Assembly (NCBI RefSeq): GCF_963675165.1
Contig: NC_087379.1
Location: 3,969,442-4,033,441 of the forward strand
Length of the DNA: 64,000 bases
DNA from: Halichondria panicea
Lineage: Eukaryota > Porifera > Demospongiae > Suberitida > Halichondriidae
Direction of reading: 5' to 3'
The translations under genes were made by a program, and so were the position numbers. Of the stretch, positions 44,201 to 54,730 are shown in pieces (the first letter of the stretch is position 1; each line of letters opens with the position of its first letter). Under the pieces are notes generated by a model that made no database searches, was not told the DNA's origin, and was given only the letters and a program-made list of their open reading frames with translations.

Positions 44201-47200
44201 CTGCTTTCAACGGTGATAATTTGTGTGTGGACGTTCCTAATTCTCATTGTATCAATACCGAGGGATCGTATGAGTGTACCTGTGTGCCTGGTTACTCCCT
44301 ACTAGATGGATCATGTCAACGCAGTAAGTACAATGTACTACGTACTGTACTAGCCTCGTCACTACGCTGTTTTTCTTCAAATGCAATCAGTTAAAAATCA
44401 ACCTAAGCATTTATTCATAGAAAATCAGCCTGGGACAAGGCTACTACTGCACACACTCCACTCTTATACAGTCATAAATACATGTAGGTATACATATGTA
44501 TTACACACTTTATTCCATTTTTACGTAGACGTATGTTTTAGCCTGGAGGAGCTTGAGGGTGAAATCATCGGCTACTCAACTGATTCCACGCTTGATGGCA
44601 ACTATGTGGTGGGTACTGTTGCCGTGTATAGCTGTGGCCAACACTATGCTCTAAGAGGGGAGAGTTCACGGCTGTGTGGAGGGGACAGGGCGTGGTCAAA
44701 ACCTGCACCAACATGTGATTGTGAGTTTTGATAAAATCAAGTTGCCATAAATCAAGTTGTAAAATCAGTACATTTTCTGAGACCTCCCTCATAGTGGAAT
44801 AGTTTAACAGCTTTGTGAGCTTTTTACACGTAGATAAGTGTATGTGCATAAACATTTACTCAACCATAGTGGTAATGTGCGAGGAACTTTCTGCAATCCT
44901 CAATGGAGCAGTTGCCTTCCATGATGACATGAAAGCTCCGTATGATGGACTAACCAAGGCTACGTACAGCTGTGGTTTGGGATATATCTTGTCCGGGGGA
45001 GATCAAGTAAGGATCTGCGAAGGCGTTCTTGTTGATGGTGAACTTGTAGGCCAATGGACAGGGTCTGCGCCAACATGTAAAAGTACGTTAGAACATAATA
45101 ATATGAGCATAGTTTGTGAGATTTGTGTTGGTCAATACAAGATTTACGTTTTTTATGGTGCGTTGCTGAATATAATTATGCAAGCTGAGTGCTTCTTACA
45201 TGAATCATTCTTTCTCACAGTTCCTGGATGCCCACCCCTGCCTGTTGCTGCCAATAGCATTATCGAGTACACACTTAATGGCGATGATCCAGACAGTTAT
45301 CCTACTAACACCTACGCTATCTATATCTGTCTTCCTGGATTTGGATATTCAGCTGGAAGTGTCTTCCGAATGTGCTTAAATGATGAATCATGGGGAGGAA
45401 CAGAACCCACGTGCAGATGTATGATATAATTGTGTTCTTACTAATAACATGCACTCTTGTACTGTTGCTATACATGTATAATGGCTGTTTAGAGTTCTGT
45501 ATTTTTCTGGGAAATATTCATAGTATACATGGCTAGCTATTATATAATACATCATTTTATTACACTGCAGCAATAGGAATAGGATGTGAAGATATCCCTG
45601 ATCCTGCGAATGGTAACATTCAGTTCAACGGTGACCAGACTGCTCCGTTTAATGCTGGAACAACTGCTATCTACGAATGTAACCAAGGATACATATTGGA
45701 TGGGGATGAATCTGAAAGACTCTGTAGACAACAGAACTTGTTCTATGATTGGACTGAAACAGCTCCCATCTGTGTTTGTAAGTAGTTCATCCAAATAGAG
45801 GTTTTAACACACCAAAATGGAGCTAATTATTTATTATTGTACTGTGGTTTTTTCATGTGAATCTTTATTGCAGCTATTACCTGCCCTGCTCTTGTTTCTC
45901 CTGATAACGGTGATGTTGCATACAATAATGATGCTGATTCATCTAGAGAGTACGCGTTCTCAACCATTGCGATTTTCAGTTGCGTCGATGGATTTGGCAT
46001 TGTGGGAACTGCCACCAGCTCTTGTGTTCTAGACGATAGTGGCACGGAAATATTTAAACCCTTTCCGCCAACATGCGAACGTGAGTCAATCTGAAAATGA
46101 GCCGTGTTTGTGAGTAACTTCACTATTGCTGTACGTGTTAATAAGAAAATTGTGTGCAAATGTTAAGATGTCAATATCCACCCTCACAGCCATATTTTGT
46201 CCCCTGCTGGATGATTTAAGGAATGGCGAAATATCCTACGAATTTGCTGCAAATGACGAATTTGCTGCAAATGAGGATTTACCGTATGGGACTGTGGCCT
46301 CCTACAGCTGTACTGCTGGTCACATCCTTGTGGGTGGTGAAACAAGAAAATGCACTGGAGGTAGTATCTTTACCCTGGGATATTTCGATGGGATCGAGCC
46401 AGTTTGTCAAGGTACCTGCAGTTATACAAGTCATGCAGTTGTCAATTATTATACTCATAGAACTGCATACATTTGAGTCACACTCTTCAAATTTTCTTTG
46501 TTATCTATAGAAATTACGTGCCCTGAATTAGTAGTCCCAGAAAATGGATATACTGCTTTCTCCACTGATTTGGATGCTCCTTACGACCTTGGAGTGACTG
46601 CTACCTATTCCTGTGCTGATGGTTTTTCGATGGAGAATGGGGATAGTGAGAGGACGTGTGGCTATGATGGTGGTAGTACCGTCGGCCAATGGAGCGGAGA
46701 TGCCCCTGTGTGTGTCGGTGAGCCAACCAACCAACATACATGGACTCATATAGGATATTGGATTTTTAATTATGACTATACATGCATGCATGTCACTGTT
46801 CTTTACAATAGAATCTGTTCTTCAATAGAAAGTGTTCTTCTTATGTAGGTGTTTGTGAATTATTGGATGTGCCTCCATATGGGAGCATTGGATACTCTAT
46901 GCCTGCTGATAAGAACAACGATTACCTTGCTGGTACTGTGGCAACATTCCAGTGTGAAGAAGGGTTTGAAGTCTTTGGACACACGATGAGAAAATGTCAG
47001 AATAACATGACCTGGAGCGAAAGCTCTCCTAGTTGCTTGGGTAAGATCCGTTTTTATATCTCTTTGGGAAAACCACTATGCATGAGCCTCTTTATTTCCC
47101 AAATTCCCAGTTGCTTGCCCTGGATTGCCTAACATAGAAACTGGTGAAATTGAATACACAACTAGAGCTAATACTGATGGAAACTATCGGTCTGGAACCT

Positions 47201-48903
47201 TTGCTACATACAGTTGTGAAGAGAACTTTAAAATAGCAGGTGTGGATACTGCTGTAAGAATGTGTGAGCCAGACATGGAATGGTCAGGAGCAACCCCAAC
47301 CTGTGAACGTAAGAATTGGAATTGGAACAGATACACTTCAGTACATCCTCTGTTCATTTCCTTGCAGCTATCATGTGTCCCGATCTCCCTGACCCTGGCG
47401 ATGGAGACATTGTTTTCATGAACGATACCACAGCCCCATTTCACCTAGGAACTCACGCAATGTATAAGTGTGATGAAGGTTTTGTGCCAGTAGGAGGAGA
47501 TGCGATCAGAGTGTGCTTGAATGTTGGACAAGACGAGGGTCAGTGGGATGGAACAGTACCATCTTGTGAATGTAAGTGATTTTCAATGCTGCAACTGTCT
47601 AACTCTACCGGTATAATTGTTATCATGAATTTAGCAACAGGCTTCTATAATATAGAGCTATAGCAGCTAGATGCATTGATTGTAATCATGATTGACATCT
47701 CTTTCCTCAGCTGTGCAATGCTTAAAGCTACATGTTTCAGCTACTGCTGAGATCATCTACGAATCAGTTGATTCAAACTATCCTTTTGGCACTGAAGCTT
47801 TTTACAAATGCGCTGATGGATTCCGCTTAGAAGCTGGGGACAAACTGAGAGTATGTGAAATGAATGGCTTGAACACTACAGGAACTTGGAGTGGTGTGGA
47901 ACCTATCTGTGGAAGTAAGCACATCATTATTTAATCGCTCTCAGTTATAGCCTTATTGTAGTTATTGTTGTTAGTATCGGGTATGTTCATGTAGGGATCA
48001 TGCCAAGGTGCCCGGATATTGACAATCCAGACAATGGTAGAATCGACTTTGCTCCGGATAGTATGGCTCCATTTGACAATGGAACCATTGCAACGTATGA
48101 CTGTGATCTAGGCTACCAATCAGAGGGTGGAGATAGAGTAAGGGTATGTGAAGAGAATGGATTCAGTGAAATTGGAGCATGGAGAGGAACCGCACCAGTC
48201 TGTGCTGGTATGTGCTCCTGTGTTATTTTTGTTAGCGAACATTTAAACATGCTGTATATTCAAAACATATGTAGTTACCTTTTAACTTTTATTTTAATAT
48301 GTCCTACATGCAGCTGTGGTTACATGTCCTACATTGGTACTTCCGAATAATGGGTCTATTGTCTACTCGGTGGACACGGTGAGAATTGGCTATGGGGTGA
48401 CTGCCACGTATAGCTGTGATGTGGAAGGGCTGGGTCTGAGCAAAGGAGACACTGTTAGAACATGTGCTCCAGATGGAGATGGTGATGATATTGGGCAATG
48501 GACTGGATATGCCCCAAGTTGTGAAAGTGAGTGGTAATTGTTCAACAGTCAAGCACCAACTTACGGCCAGATATTAACCAGAACTTTCGTAACTTCAACT
48601 TTCCTATAGTATAAGTGCATTACATTTTTCTCAAGAGAAGGTGTAATTTACTGCACAGTTTAATATTGTGCACTCCTATATTTATTCACAGAAATCCAGT
48701 GTGAGGACATAGGAGATCCATTCTTTGGACAAATTCAATTTTCCAAAGACAGAGTTGCTCCATTTGACTATGGCACAACAGCTACCTACACATGTCAATC
48801 TCCTCTAGTTCTTGATAATTCGTCAGAGAATGTACGAGTCTGTATTGGAGACGGCAGCAGTGCCGATGGTGAATGGACTGGCAGTGATCTTATCTGCATT
48901 TAA
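36715..48903 (+). CDS. Secreted IgGFcBP-N / NIDO / AMOP / VWD / EGF / Sushi mosaic protein
   Basis: Thirty exons with compatible phases sum to 7,443 nt, about 2,480 residues. Order (approximate residues): signal peptide 1-25; IgGFc-binding N-terminal domain 33-470; NIDO 475-690; AMOP 765-864; VWD 865-1056; a cadherin- or Ig-like beta segment 1137-1230; EGF-like run 1230-1520; 14 Sushi 1521-2480. NIDO-AMOP-VWD in that order is the core of mucin-4-type proteins, and AMOP-VWD-Sushi recalls SUSD2; both act at cell surfaces or in matrix. The IgGFc-binding N-terminal domain in front is unusual. The last Sushi exon runs straight into TAA at 48901-48903 with no membrane segment, so the product is probably secreted. 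ATG 36715 is preferred over 36682 because it gives a cleaner signal peptide ([20 protein letters not shown]). Confidence 0.85.
38388..40375 (+). other. Mosaic protein: NIDO and AMOP domains
   Basis: Exons 38388-38527, 39109-39459, 39583-40094 and 40200-40375. NIDO marks: [42 protein letters not shown] marks: [19 protein letters not shown], then [20 protein letters not shown] and [12 protein letters not shown], which follow the AMOP cysteine pattern. Confidence 0.85.
38701..38922. mobile_element. TIR element with CAGGGTTTCATACAG ends
   Basis: The left end CAGGGTTTCATACAGG and right end CCTCTGTATGAAACCCTG are inverted copies, with a CTAC repeat on both sides. It lies in the intron between 38527 and 39109. 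The interior carries matching GGGGTCCGGGGCCC and GGGAATCCCAGACCCC stretches. No coding content. Confidence 0.65.
40478..42455 (+). other. Mosaic protein: VWD domain and following beta segment
   Basis: Exons 40478-40695 and 41183-41540 form the VWD domain ([20 protein letters not shown] near its start, [12 protein letters not shown] near its end). 41729-41968 is an acidic linker. 42081-42455 holds a beta-rich segment ([16 protein letters not shown]) like a cadherin or Ig-type fold, then the first EGF cysteines ([13 protein letters not shown]). Confidence 0.8.
42536..42715. mobile_element. TACCGTATAG-family MITE, copy 3, inserted in another repeat
   Basis: The ends ATACCGTATAGAGGGTATAT and ATATACCCACTATACGGTA are inverted copies; inside, AACCGCGAA and TTCGCGGATT also pair. 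On its left is CTTTGGGACACTATA and on its right CCTCATGCCCATGA, the two halves of the palindromic repeat seen at 27340 and 35792, which suggests a nested insertion. Confidence 0.6.
42938..44323 (+). other. Mosaic protein: EGF-like run
   Basis: Exons 42938-43093, 43220-43336, 43464-43583, 43737-43859, 43927-44043 and 44180-44323, all phase 1-1. Three begin with the calcium-binding start (DIDEC, DINEC, DIDEC) and one with DRDEC. The exon at 43737 lacks this start. Confidence 0.85.
44529..48903 (+). other. Mosaic protein: 14 Sushi (CCP) domains
   Basis: One domain per exon: 44529-44720, 44870-45082, 45221-45418, 45571-45777, 45874-46080, 46190-46411, 46511-46717, 46849-47040, 47111-47308, 47368-47571, 47711-47914, 47995-48207, 48314-48526, 48692-48903. 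Each has the pattern of four Cys with a late Trp (for example ATYSC ... RTC ... [10 protein letters not shown]). The sixth has a small internal repeat ([12 protein letters not shown]). Symmetrical phase 1 exons allow in-frame skipping and duplication. Confidence 0.88.
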
Positions 48904-50043
48904 CAAGACTTGTACTAGATTCTTGTCAGACTCTCAAACTCTAACAAAAAAATGTGTGCTTTGCCAAATTAGCCATACAAAGTAGTGTACGTGTAGATGA
49001 ATATAAATACCTTTTTTTTTACCCACATTGTTTTCTCCAAATCTCAGTTAATTAAGGAGCTCTGTAGAGTAGGTTGCACCAAATGCTATAGCTATTAATT
49101 ATAACGAGCTGGATTTATATAAAATCCTAACTTTTGTGCGTGAGTTCTTCCTCAAGTGATTGTACAGTAGATTAACTTTGTGCTGCAGTTTGGTCAGATG
49201 ACCTTTAATAATGGTGCAAGACAGAAACAACAGAACAACAGCACTGATGAAAACTGAAGTACACAAGCCAAACAGGAGGTGTAGATCTATATCTATAGTG
49301 GAACTGCTGAAAAGGTTACCGTGCATGGTGCTAGAGAAAAGTAGCGTGTTGGTGTATAGGGCATATTTTTCTTAGCCCCGAGATGGAGAGCTTTCATCCC
49401 CTCCCCCCCCCCCAAAAAAGCATATAAGAGCTGGTGGTGGGTGTTCCGTCTGCATGCACTGTGCCCAGAGTTTTCTCTGTAAATGTTGTGCTATTTTCGA
49501 TCCTCAATCTCAATTAAACATACAATTTGCTTCTATATTTTGTAGGCCTATAATTATTATAGGAGGTGGTTATTTTCGTCTAGAGCTAGGTTGTTAGTAC
49601 CACTACCGACCAGTGTGGGCACATCCCTAGCCGGCCTGCATCTGTATGTAGCAATATTTATAGAGTGATAGACCTATGGTTATCCCCCTTGATCTACCAT
49701 CATGACAACTAATGCTTATTGTTAAAGTAAAGAGTATGAGTATATAGTAGATTAACTTTGTGCTGCAGTTTAACTAGTCAGATGACCTTTAATAATGGTG
49801 CAAGCTAGCGAGGTTGTTTGTACCACTACCGACCAGTGTGGGCACATCCCTAGCCGGCCTGCATCTGTACGTAGCAATATTCAATATTCTGACTTTTTTA
49901 GGGAAATTAACCAAACATAAAAGTACAAATTTAGCTTGTGTAGTTTATAATCACGCGTACATAAGATTCGTATATATATTATACTCGTGCATGTAAAGTT
50001 TTTGCTTTAAAATTCTGTCCCTGATGCTCTAGCTTTAGTCTAA
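48904..50043. other. Spacer with local duplications
   Basis: It lies between convergent genes. Two segments occur twice: GTAGATTAACTTTGTGCTGC with AGATGACCTTTAATAATGGT (near 49167 and 49748) and TACCACTACCGACCAGTGTG with GCCGGCCTGCATCTGT (near 49598 and 49820). A poly-C/A run lies near 49405. No exon supported. Confidence 0.6.
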
Positions 50044-53000
50044 TTAGTTGAGCTTTTGAACTTCGTAAGCGGGGCACTCCTGTGTATTGACTAGGGTGGG
50101 GCTGGGGTAGTGGTGGAGTAATCCTGGTATACTGAGCACAGACGCGTAGATACGATCTTCTATAATAATTTTTAGGCAATGACATAATTATGCAGTTGTA
50201 TGGTGCTTGATAAGAACACAGTCATTACATTACCTTTGGAATTGCATTGTTTTGTAGTAGACCTTGGCTTTCTTTTGTGGTGGAAACAAAGGGCAAACAA
50301 GGTGGCAGCAAGTACCAGAAACACAAAACTACCAAGCGATATTGAAAATCCTGCACACCACGATTGTTAGTGTTCAGTAAAAGATAAAAACAACAACATT
50401 ATTATTATGGACTTACCAATTACAATTCTTTCACATTGATATGATCTATGGTTGTCAATCATCGCTGTACTCATAGAATCTACATAATTATCATAAACGG
50501 TATATATAATTATATACAAGCATAATTATCATGATATAGTGAATACAGAGCAGCACTCTATTAAATATAGACATTTGTCTACTATATATGCATGCATACA
50601 TGAAAATGAATTCAAAGGGTGTGTATATCAAAATTGGGTTGCATGATGTCGGGTTCATGATCACAAGGTGCATATATATGCACCATACACTCTGTGTATG
50701 CACTATTTTGGCTTTGCATAATTATTATACCATTCACTGTCATTGCCATGATTGAGCTATTAGTGGTGGTAGGTTCATGCAGCTCAGAAGTTGGTGCTTC
50801 ATGCAAGAGCATACCTGTAGACGAAATGGCATGCATGCATACAATAAATGGGGACAGTTGAATCTCAATTACTTGGTAGAGAGACATTGTTACTCCTGCA
50901 ATGTGATGTCACACAAGTGTATGGAGAATCAGAGGAACTGCAGACTCTCATTTCTACACACTGTAGCGACACATTCACAGACTGATAGTGCTGATATAGC
51001 TCAGAGTTCAGGTAAACAGTTTCACTGTATTGTTTGTACAAAGGGTTGTGTTGATGCAATGTCAAAAATTTCCCCAAGAGAGGTTGTCTGCTGTGTATAC
51101 TGCCAGTGTATATGTTCCATACTATACAGCTGTTTTCAAATGCGGTGCATGTAACAGAAACAATGGCCTGGTTGGTTTGAAAATGCTCCTGAACGTTTAC
51201 CTCAAGTGACGGTCCTTGTTGGGAAAACCATCAGTAACAAACATGTTTTATGCTTAATACAAAGCTATAACTATGTACTTAGATTTTAAAACCAAAAACC
51301 AAAGATGGTGCTTTTTCATTATAATCATACCTTGTTAGTCTATAATACACACCATTTATGGTGTATAATCATATAACTCACCAGAAAATTGGAAATCAAG
51401 GCCATTGCTTGTTCCAATACCTACAACGTTGACTGCTTGCACTATAATTTCATATGGTGTGCACTCCTCCACACCATGCTGCTGGAACACGAATTTCGTC
51501 TCGTTGATTGAATGACTGCTTTCATAGCCACTAAAAAAGTTTCGAATTGTTACAATGTATAGGATGATCTCTGAATCATTGTATGTTAAATCAAGCATTT
51601 CGGGAGGTTCCCATGAAATTATGGAAATGTGTTCGATTTTCAGTACAACGCTTAGATTTTTTACAGCAGCTGGTATCCCTATACACAATTTTAAATCAAT
51701 TTCATCATGCTGGCATAATAATTATTCTCTATTTATACCTTGTACTCGCAAAACTGCAGGTTCTGTTAGAGTGTTGGGATGGATGACACAATGTATAGTT
51801 ATGTTGTCATTATCTCTTTCCTTGGCAATCTGTTGTAGAAATTACAACAATGGGTAAGGAATCGTTATGATGAATTAGATGAAGTTGTATGTGAGCTCCT
51901 CCCTGACAAACAAACTGTAGTCTAGGTAACCGCCTTATCAGTCAAGTAGGCTAAAAATCTGTGTCCTTTGATGTAAGCTTTGATGTCTCTTTGTGCATAT
52001 GTAGTTATAAAAAAAAAAAAAAAAAAAAAAAGAAACCTTTGACTAGCTAGGAAGAGTAGCAGCAGTAGGCAGCAGTAGTAGTAGCAGTGCAAGCAGGACT
52101 AGACTAGATTAAAAAGTTGGTGGAAAGAATAACTGACCGTTTGGACGTCACCTGGCTGCCAGACTTTCATCTGGACTCTTCCCCCTGAGTAGCTGGCCTT
52201 TCTCTAAGCCACAAAACTGAGCAAGAAGCTGAAGAAGCAGCTAGACAGAGACATGTACCTAGCCTTGAGAATTGGGAGGCGTGGCTCAACTAGTTAGCCC
52301 AGCCCAGAGGAATTGTTACCGTGGGTACTGAACAACCGTAGAAGTAGGGCTACCCCTGGCTTTACTGAATTAACTAGCTGTGTCTGCTGTCTAGTTGGAC
52401 CAGATTTAGCTAGATAATGGGGTAGAGAATAGTTGAGCGGTGCTGTGTGTAGCTTGAACTGTACTGGCTGGCAAGAATCTAGTAAGCACCCTATGCACTG
52501 ATAACTCGTCAGAATGGAGGGTATGTTCTAGGGATCTGGACAGCTGTACATCCAAAGGAGCCAGGGAGTGCCAATCATCTTCTCCCAGTCTCTGACACGC
52601 TAAACAAAAGGAGCTAGAACTGGGAGTCCCAGCTAGAATTGCTAGCCGGATCTAGACTAATAGAATGACTTGGAGGCGTGGTGAGGCCGGATCCACACTA
52701 ATTGATCGACCTAAAGACGCTCCTGTTCCAGATTTCACGAATGGCAAGGAAAGGGTTAATCATCAGAGCCGGGATAGTGAGAGTTGACAGTACGTAGTTT
52801 TGAGTATGTGCTCGGGCTTGACGATCACTGTTACTGCTTCTCCACAATTCATTCCCATTGAGCAGCCAGTAAAGCTGTCCACTTTCTATTTGGCATTTGA
52901 ATTGTACAGTTGATCCCAGGGTAGCATTTATTGATACTGGTGTCTGAATGAAGCCGCCTGCATAAGTTATGCAGTATACACATGCAAGCCTAATATCGTG

Positions 53001-53080
53001 ATCACAATGGCATAATTATACATACCTGATACTAATGAGAATACGGTTGCTGCAAGCATAGAAAATACATGATGTGGCAT
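50044..53080 (-). CDS. Small Ig-FN3 single-pass receptor
   Basis: Inferred exons, 5' to 3': 53026-53080 (signal peptide MPHHVFSMLAATVFSLVS), about 52719-52957 and 51739-51829 (Ig domain: FKCQIES, YWLLNGNELW, ITIHCVIHP), 51382-51678 (FN3: ISIISWEPPEM, YEIIVQAVNVVGIGTSNG), 50731-50814 and 50417-50479 (stalk), 50234-50350 (membrane helix SLGSFVFLVLAATLFALCFH with HHKRKPR stop-transfer), 50044-50159 (tail ending VQKLN). The total is about 353 residues. It would be a type I cell-surface protein for adhesion or recognition. The 3' end of the 52719-52957 exon is the weakest point, because the donor GTCTTT is poor and the Ig sequence there is atypical. I cannot assign it to a named family. Confidence 0.72.
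52009..52031. repeat. Poly-A tract
   Basis: About 23 A residues in the long intron of the Ig-FN3 gene, possibly the tail of a retroposed sequence. The rest of that intron (51830-52718) shows nothing I recognise. Confidence 0.85.
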
Positions 53081-53633
53081 CCTTTTGAATAATTATCTTT
53101 CCTTATACAAAACAAAATGATATTCTGCATGGCAATTAGGGTATGCCTTTTATACAAAATCAGCTTTACAGTGTTCAATAGACAAAATGTTGCACAAACT
53201 ATGTCGACCTATTGTGCGATGTGTAAACACATAATTAAGGTGCACTTTTAGGGTTTCTGCTACAGTAACTGTAGTTGATGTAATCAGAGAGACGAAAATA
53301 CGGCGCCACTCTGAATATATCACCCATACAATTTTTTGTTTTTTGTTCACAGTCTCGTACATCAACTATGGTACTGTGCTTTGCAGCTCACTGACAAATG
53401 TATGGTGGCATAATTTATGGTTACTGGCATAATTAATTGGAGCATAACAGGTGACTTTGGAATGCAACAGTATTCTGTTGCTGTTTTTCTGCCTCTTTTA
53501 TTCATCTCAATAACAAGGAGGATCATTAGAAGATTATGTCGGATCTTCAGTAATGTGTTACACAACAAGAGAACAATTTTTGTATGCAATTAAGAGATAA
53601 TTTATGACTGCACTGATTGGTGTAGGGCATAAT

Positions 53634-54372
53634 TACGGTGGCCCTGAGCGCTACTCTAGTTGGTAGTTCATACTTGATAGTCAAATGCGTAGTTGGTAGT
53701 TCGCAGTTGCTACTTGATAGTTCAAATGCGTAGTTGGTAGTTCACAGTTGCTACTTGATAGTTCAAACACGTAGTTGGCAGTTGGTAGTTCGCAGTTGGC
53801 AGTTGGGAGTTGGCAGTTGGCAGTTGGCAGTTGGCAGTTGGCAGTTGGGAGTTGGTAGTTGGCAGTTCGTAACCTTTAAACTTTGCAACAATAATTAGCC
53901 TGCTTTTAAATTATGATACTGGCACCGATATCTAGCTGGCCTAAGTCTAAGACGGCAATATTAATCTTATATATACACATCTTGGTAGGGAGATCATTTC
54001 AAGTCCAATCCTCATGTACCTATATTCCCAGATCCCAGCAGGGAGGGGGGAATTATAGAAACAGGTTTTGCATGGCACTTTTAGATTCTATTGAGGCTAT
54101 TTAAAGTTATGGTTAAAAGATTAGAGGCAGTGCAAAGATCTATAATTATACAACATTAATATTTTGTTAACTGCAAAGTTTAAAGGTCACGACTACCAAC
54201 TGCCAACTGCCAACTCCCAACTGCCAACTACCAACTGCCAACTGCGAACTACCAACTGCCAACTGCCAACTCCCAACTGCGAACTACCAACTGCCAACTG
54301 CCAACTGCGAACTACCAACTGCCAACTCCCAACTGCCAACTACCAACTGGAGTAGCACTCAGGGCCACCGTA
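53634..54372. mobile_element. Foldback element with minisatellite arms and 6-bp TSD
   Basis: The ends are TACGGTGGCCCTGAGCGCTA (53634) and its inverse CTCAGGGCCACCGTA (ending 54372), flanked by the perfect direct repeat CATAAT (53628-53633 and 54373-54378). Each arm is a run of short units GTTGGCA/GTTGGTA/GTTCGCA (about 53663-53870) or the complement TGCCAAC/TACCAAC/TGCGAAC (about 54190-54350). The arms can pair over about 200 bp around a loop of some 320 bp. No transposase. The open frame reading LPTANSQLPTTNCQL is the minisatellite, not a gene. Confidence 0.8.
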
Positions 54373-54617
54373 CATAATGGTAATGAGTTGTTTTAACAAG
54401 CATAAAATAGATTTAGATCTAGGCTGAATTTGGGTAGTGCTCAAAAGCATAATATTTTCCAGGGCCTAGCTCACTTGTTTGGCGCAAATAGTACTAGTTC
54501 CCACACACAAAAATCGGGGGATTGCACTTTGAACTTTAAGTCCGGAGTGCGCATGACCAAAACACGTGGGGGGGCGTGCACGCATTGTCTTTGTGTTTGA
54601 GGCGACCAGTCGCCCAG

Positions 54618-54674
54618 TAGCCTCGAGACCAGCCGTTCGTTGTTTCAGATAACAAACGGCTGGTCTCGAGGCTA
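54618..54674. mobile_element. Tiny palindromic element with 9-bp TSD, copy 3
   Basis: A 57-bp unit has perfect 20-bp arms, TAGCCTCGAGACCAGCCGTT and its complement. The flanks GTCGCCCAG (54609-54617) and GTCGGCCAG (54675-54683) match at 8 of 9 positions. It lies about 60 bp upstream of the start codon at 54731. Confidence 0.75.
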
Positions 54675-54730
54675 GTCGGCCAGCTTCAAAGCTCTTCTGT
54701 ACTTTGTGAGCACCCGGCCTGCATGCTGTA

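Noticed and set aside
53663..54350. CRISPR-like array
   Set aside because: Units are 7-10 bp with no spacers, in an animal genome; this is a minisatellite.
54164..54355. Open frame of repeated LPTTNCQL units
   Set aside because: It is the translated minisatellite arm of the foldback element, with no gene context.
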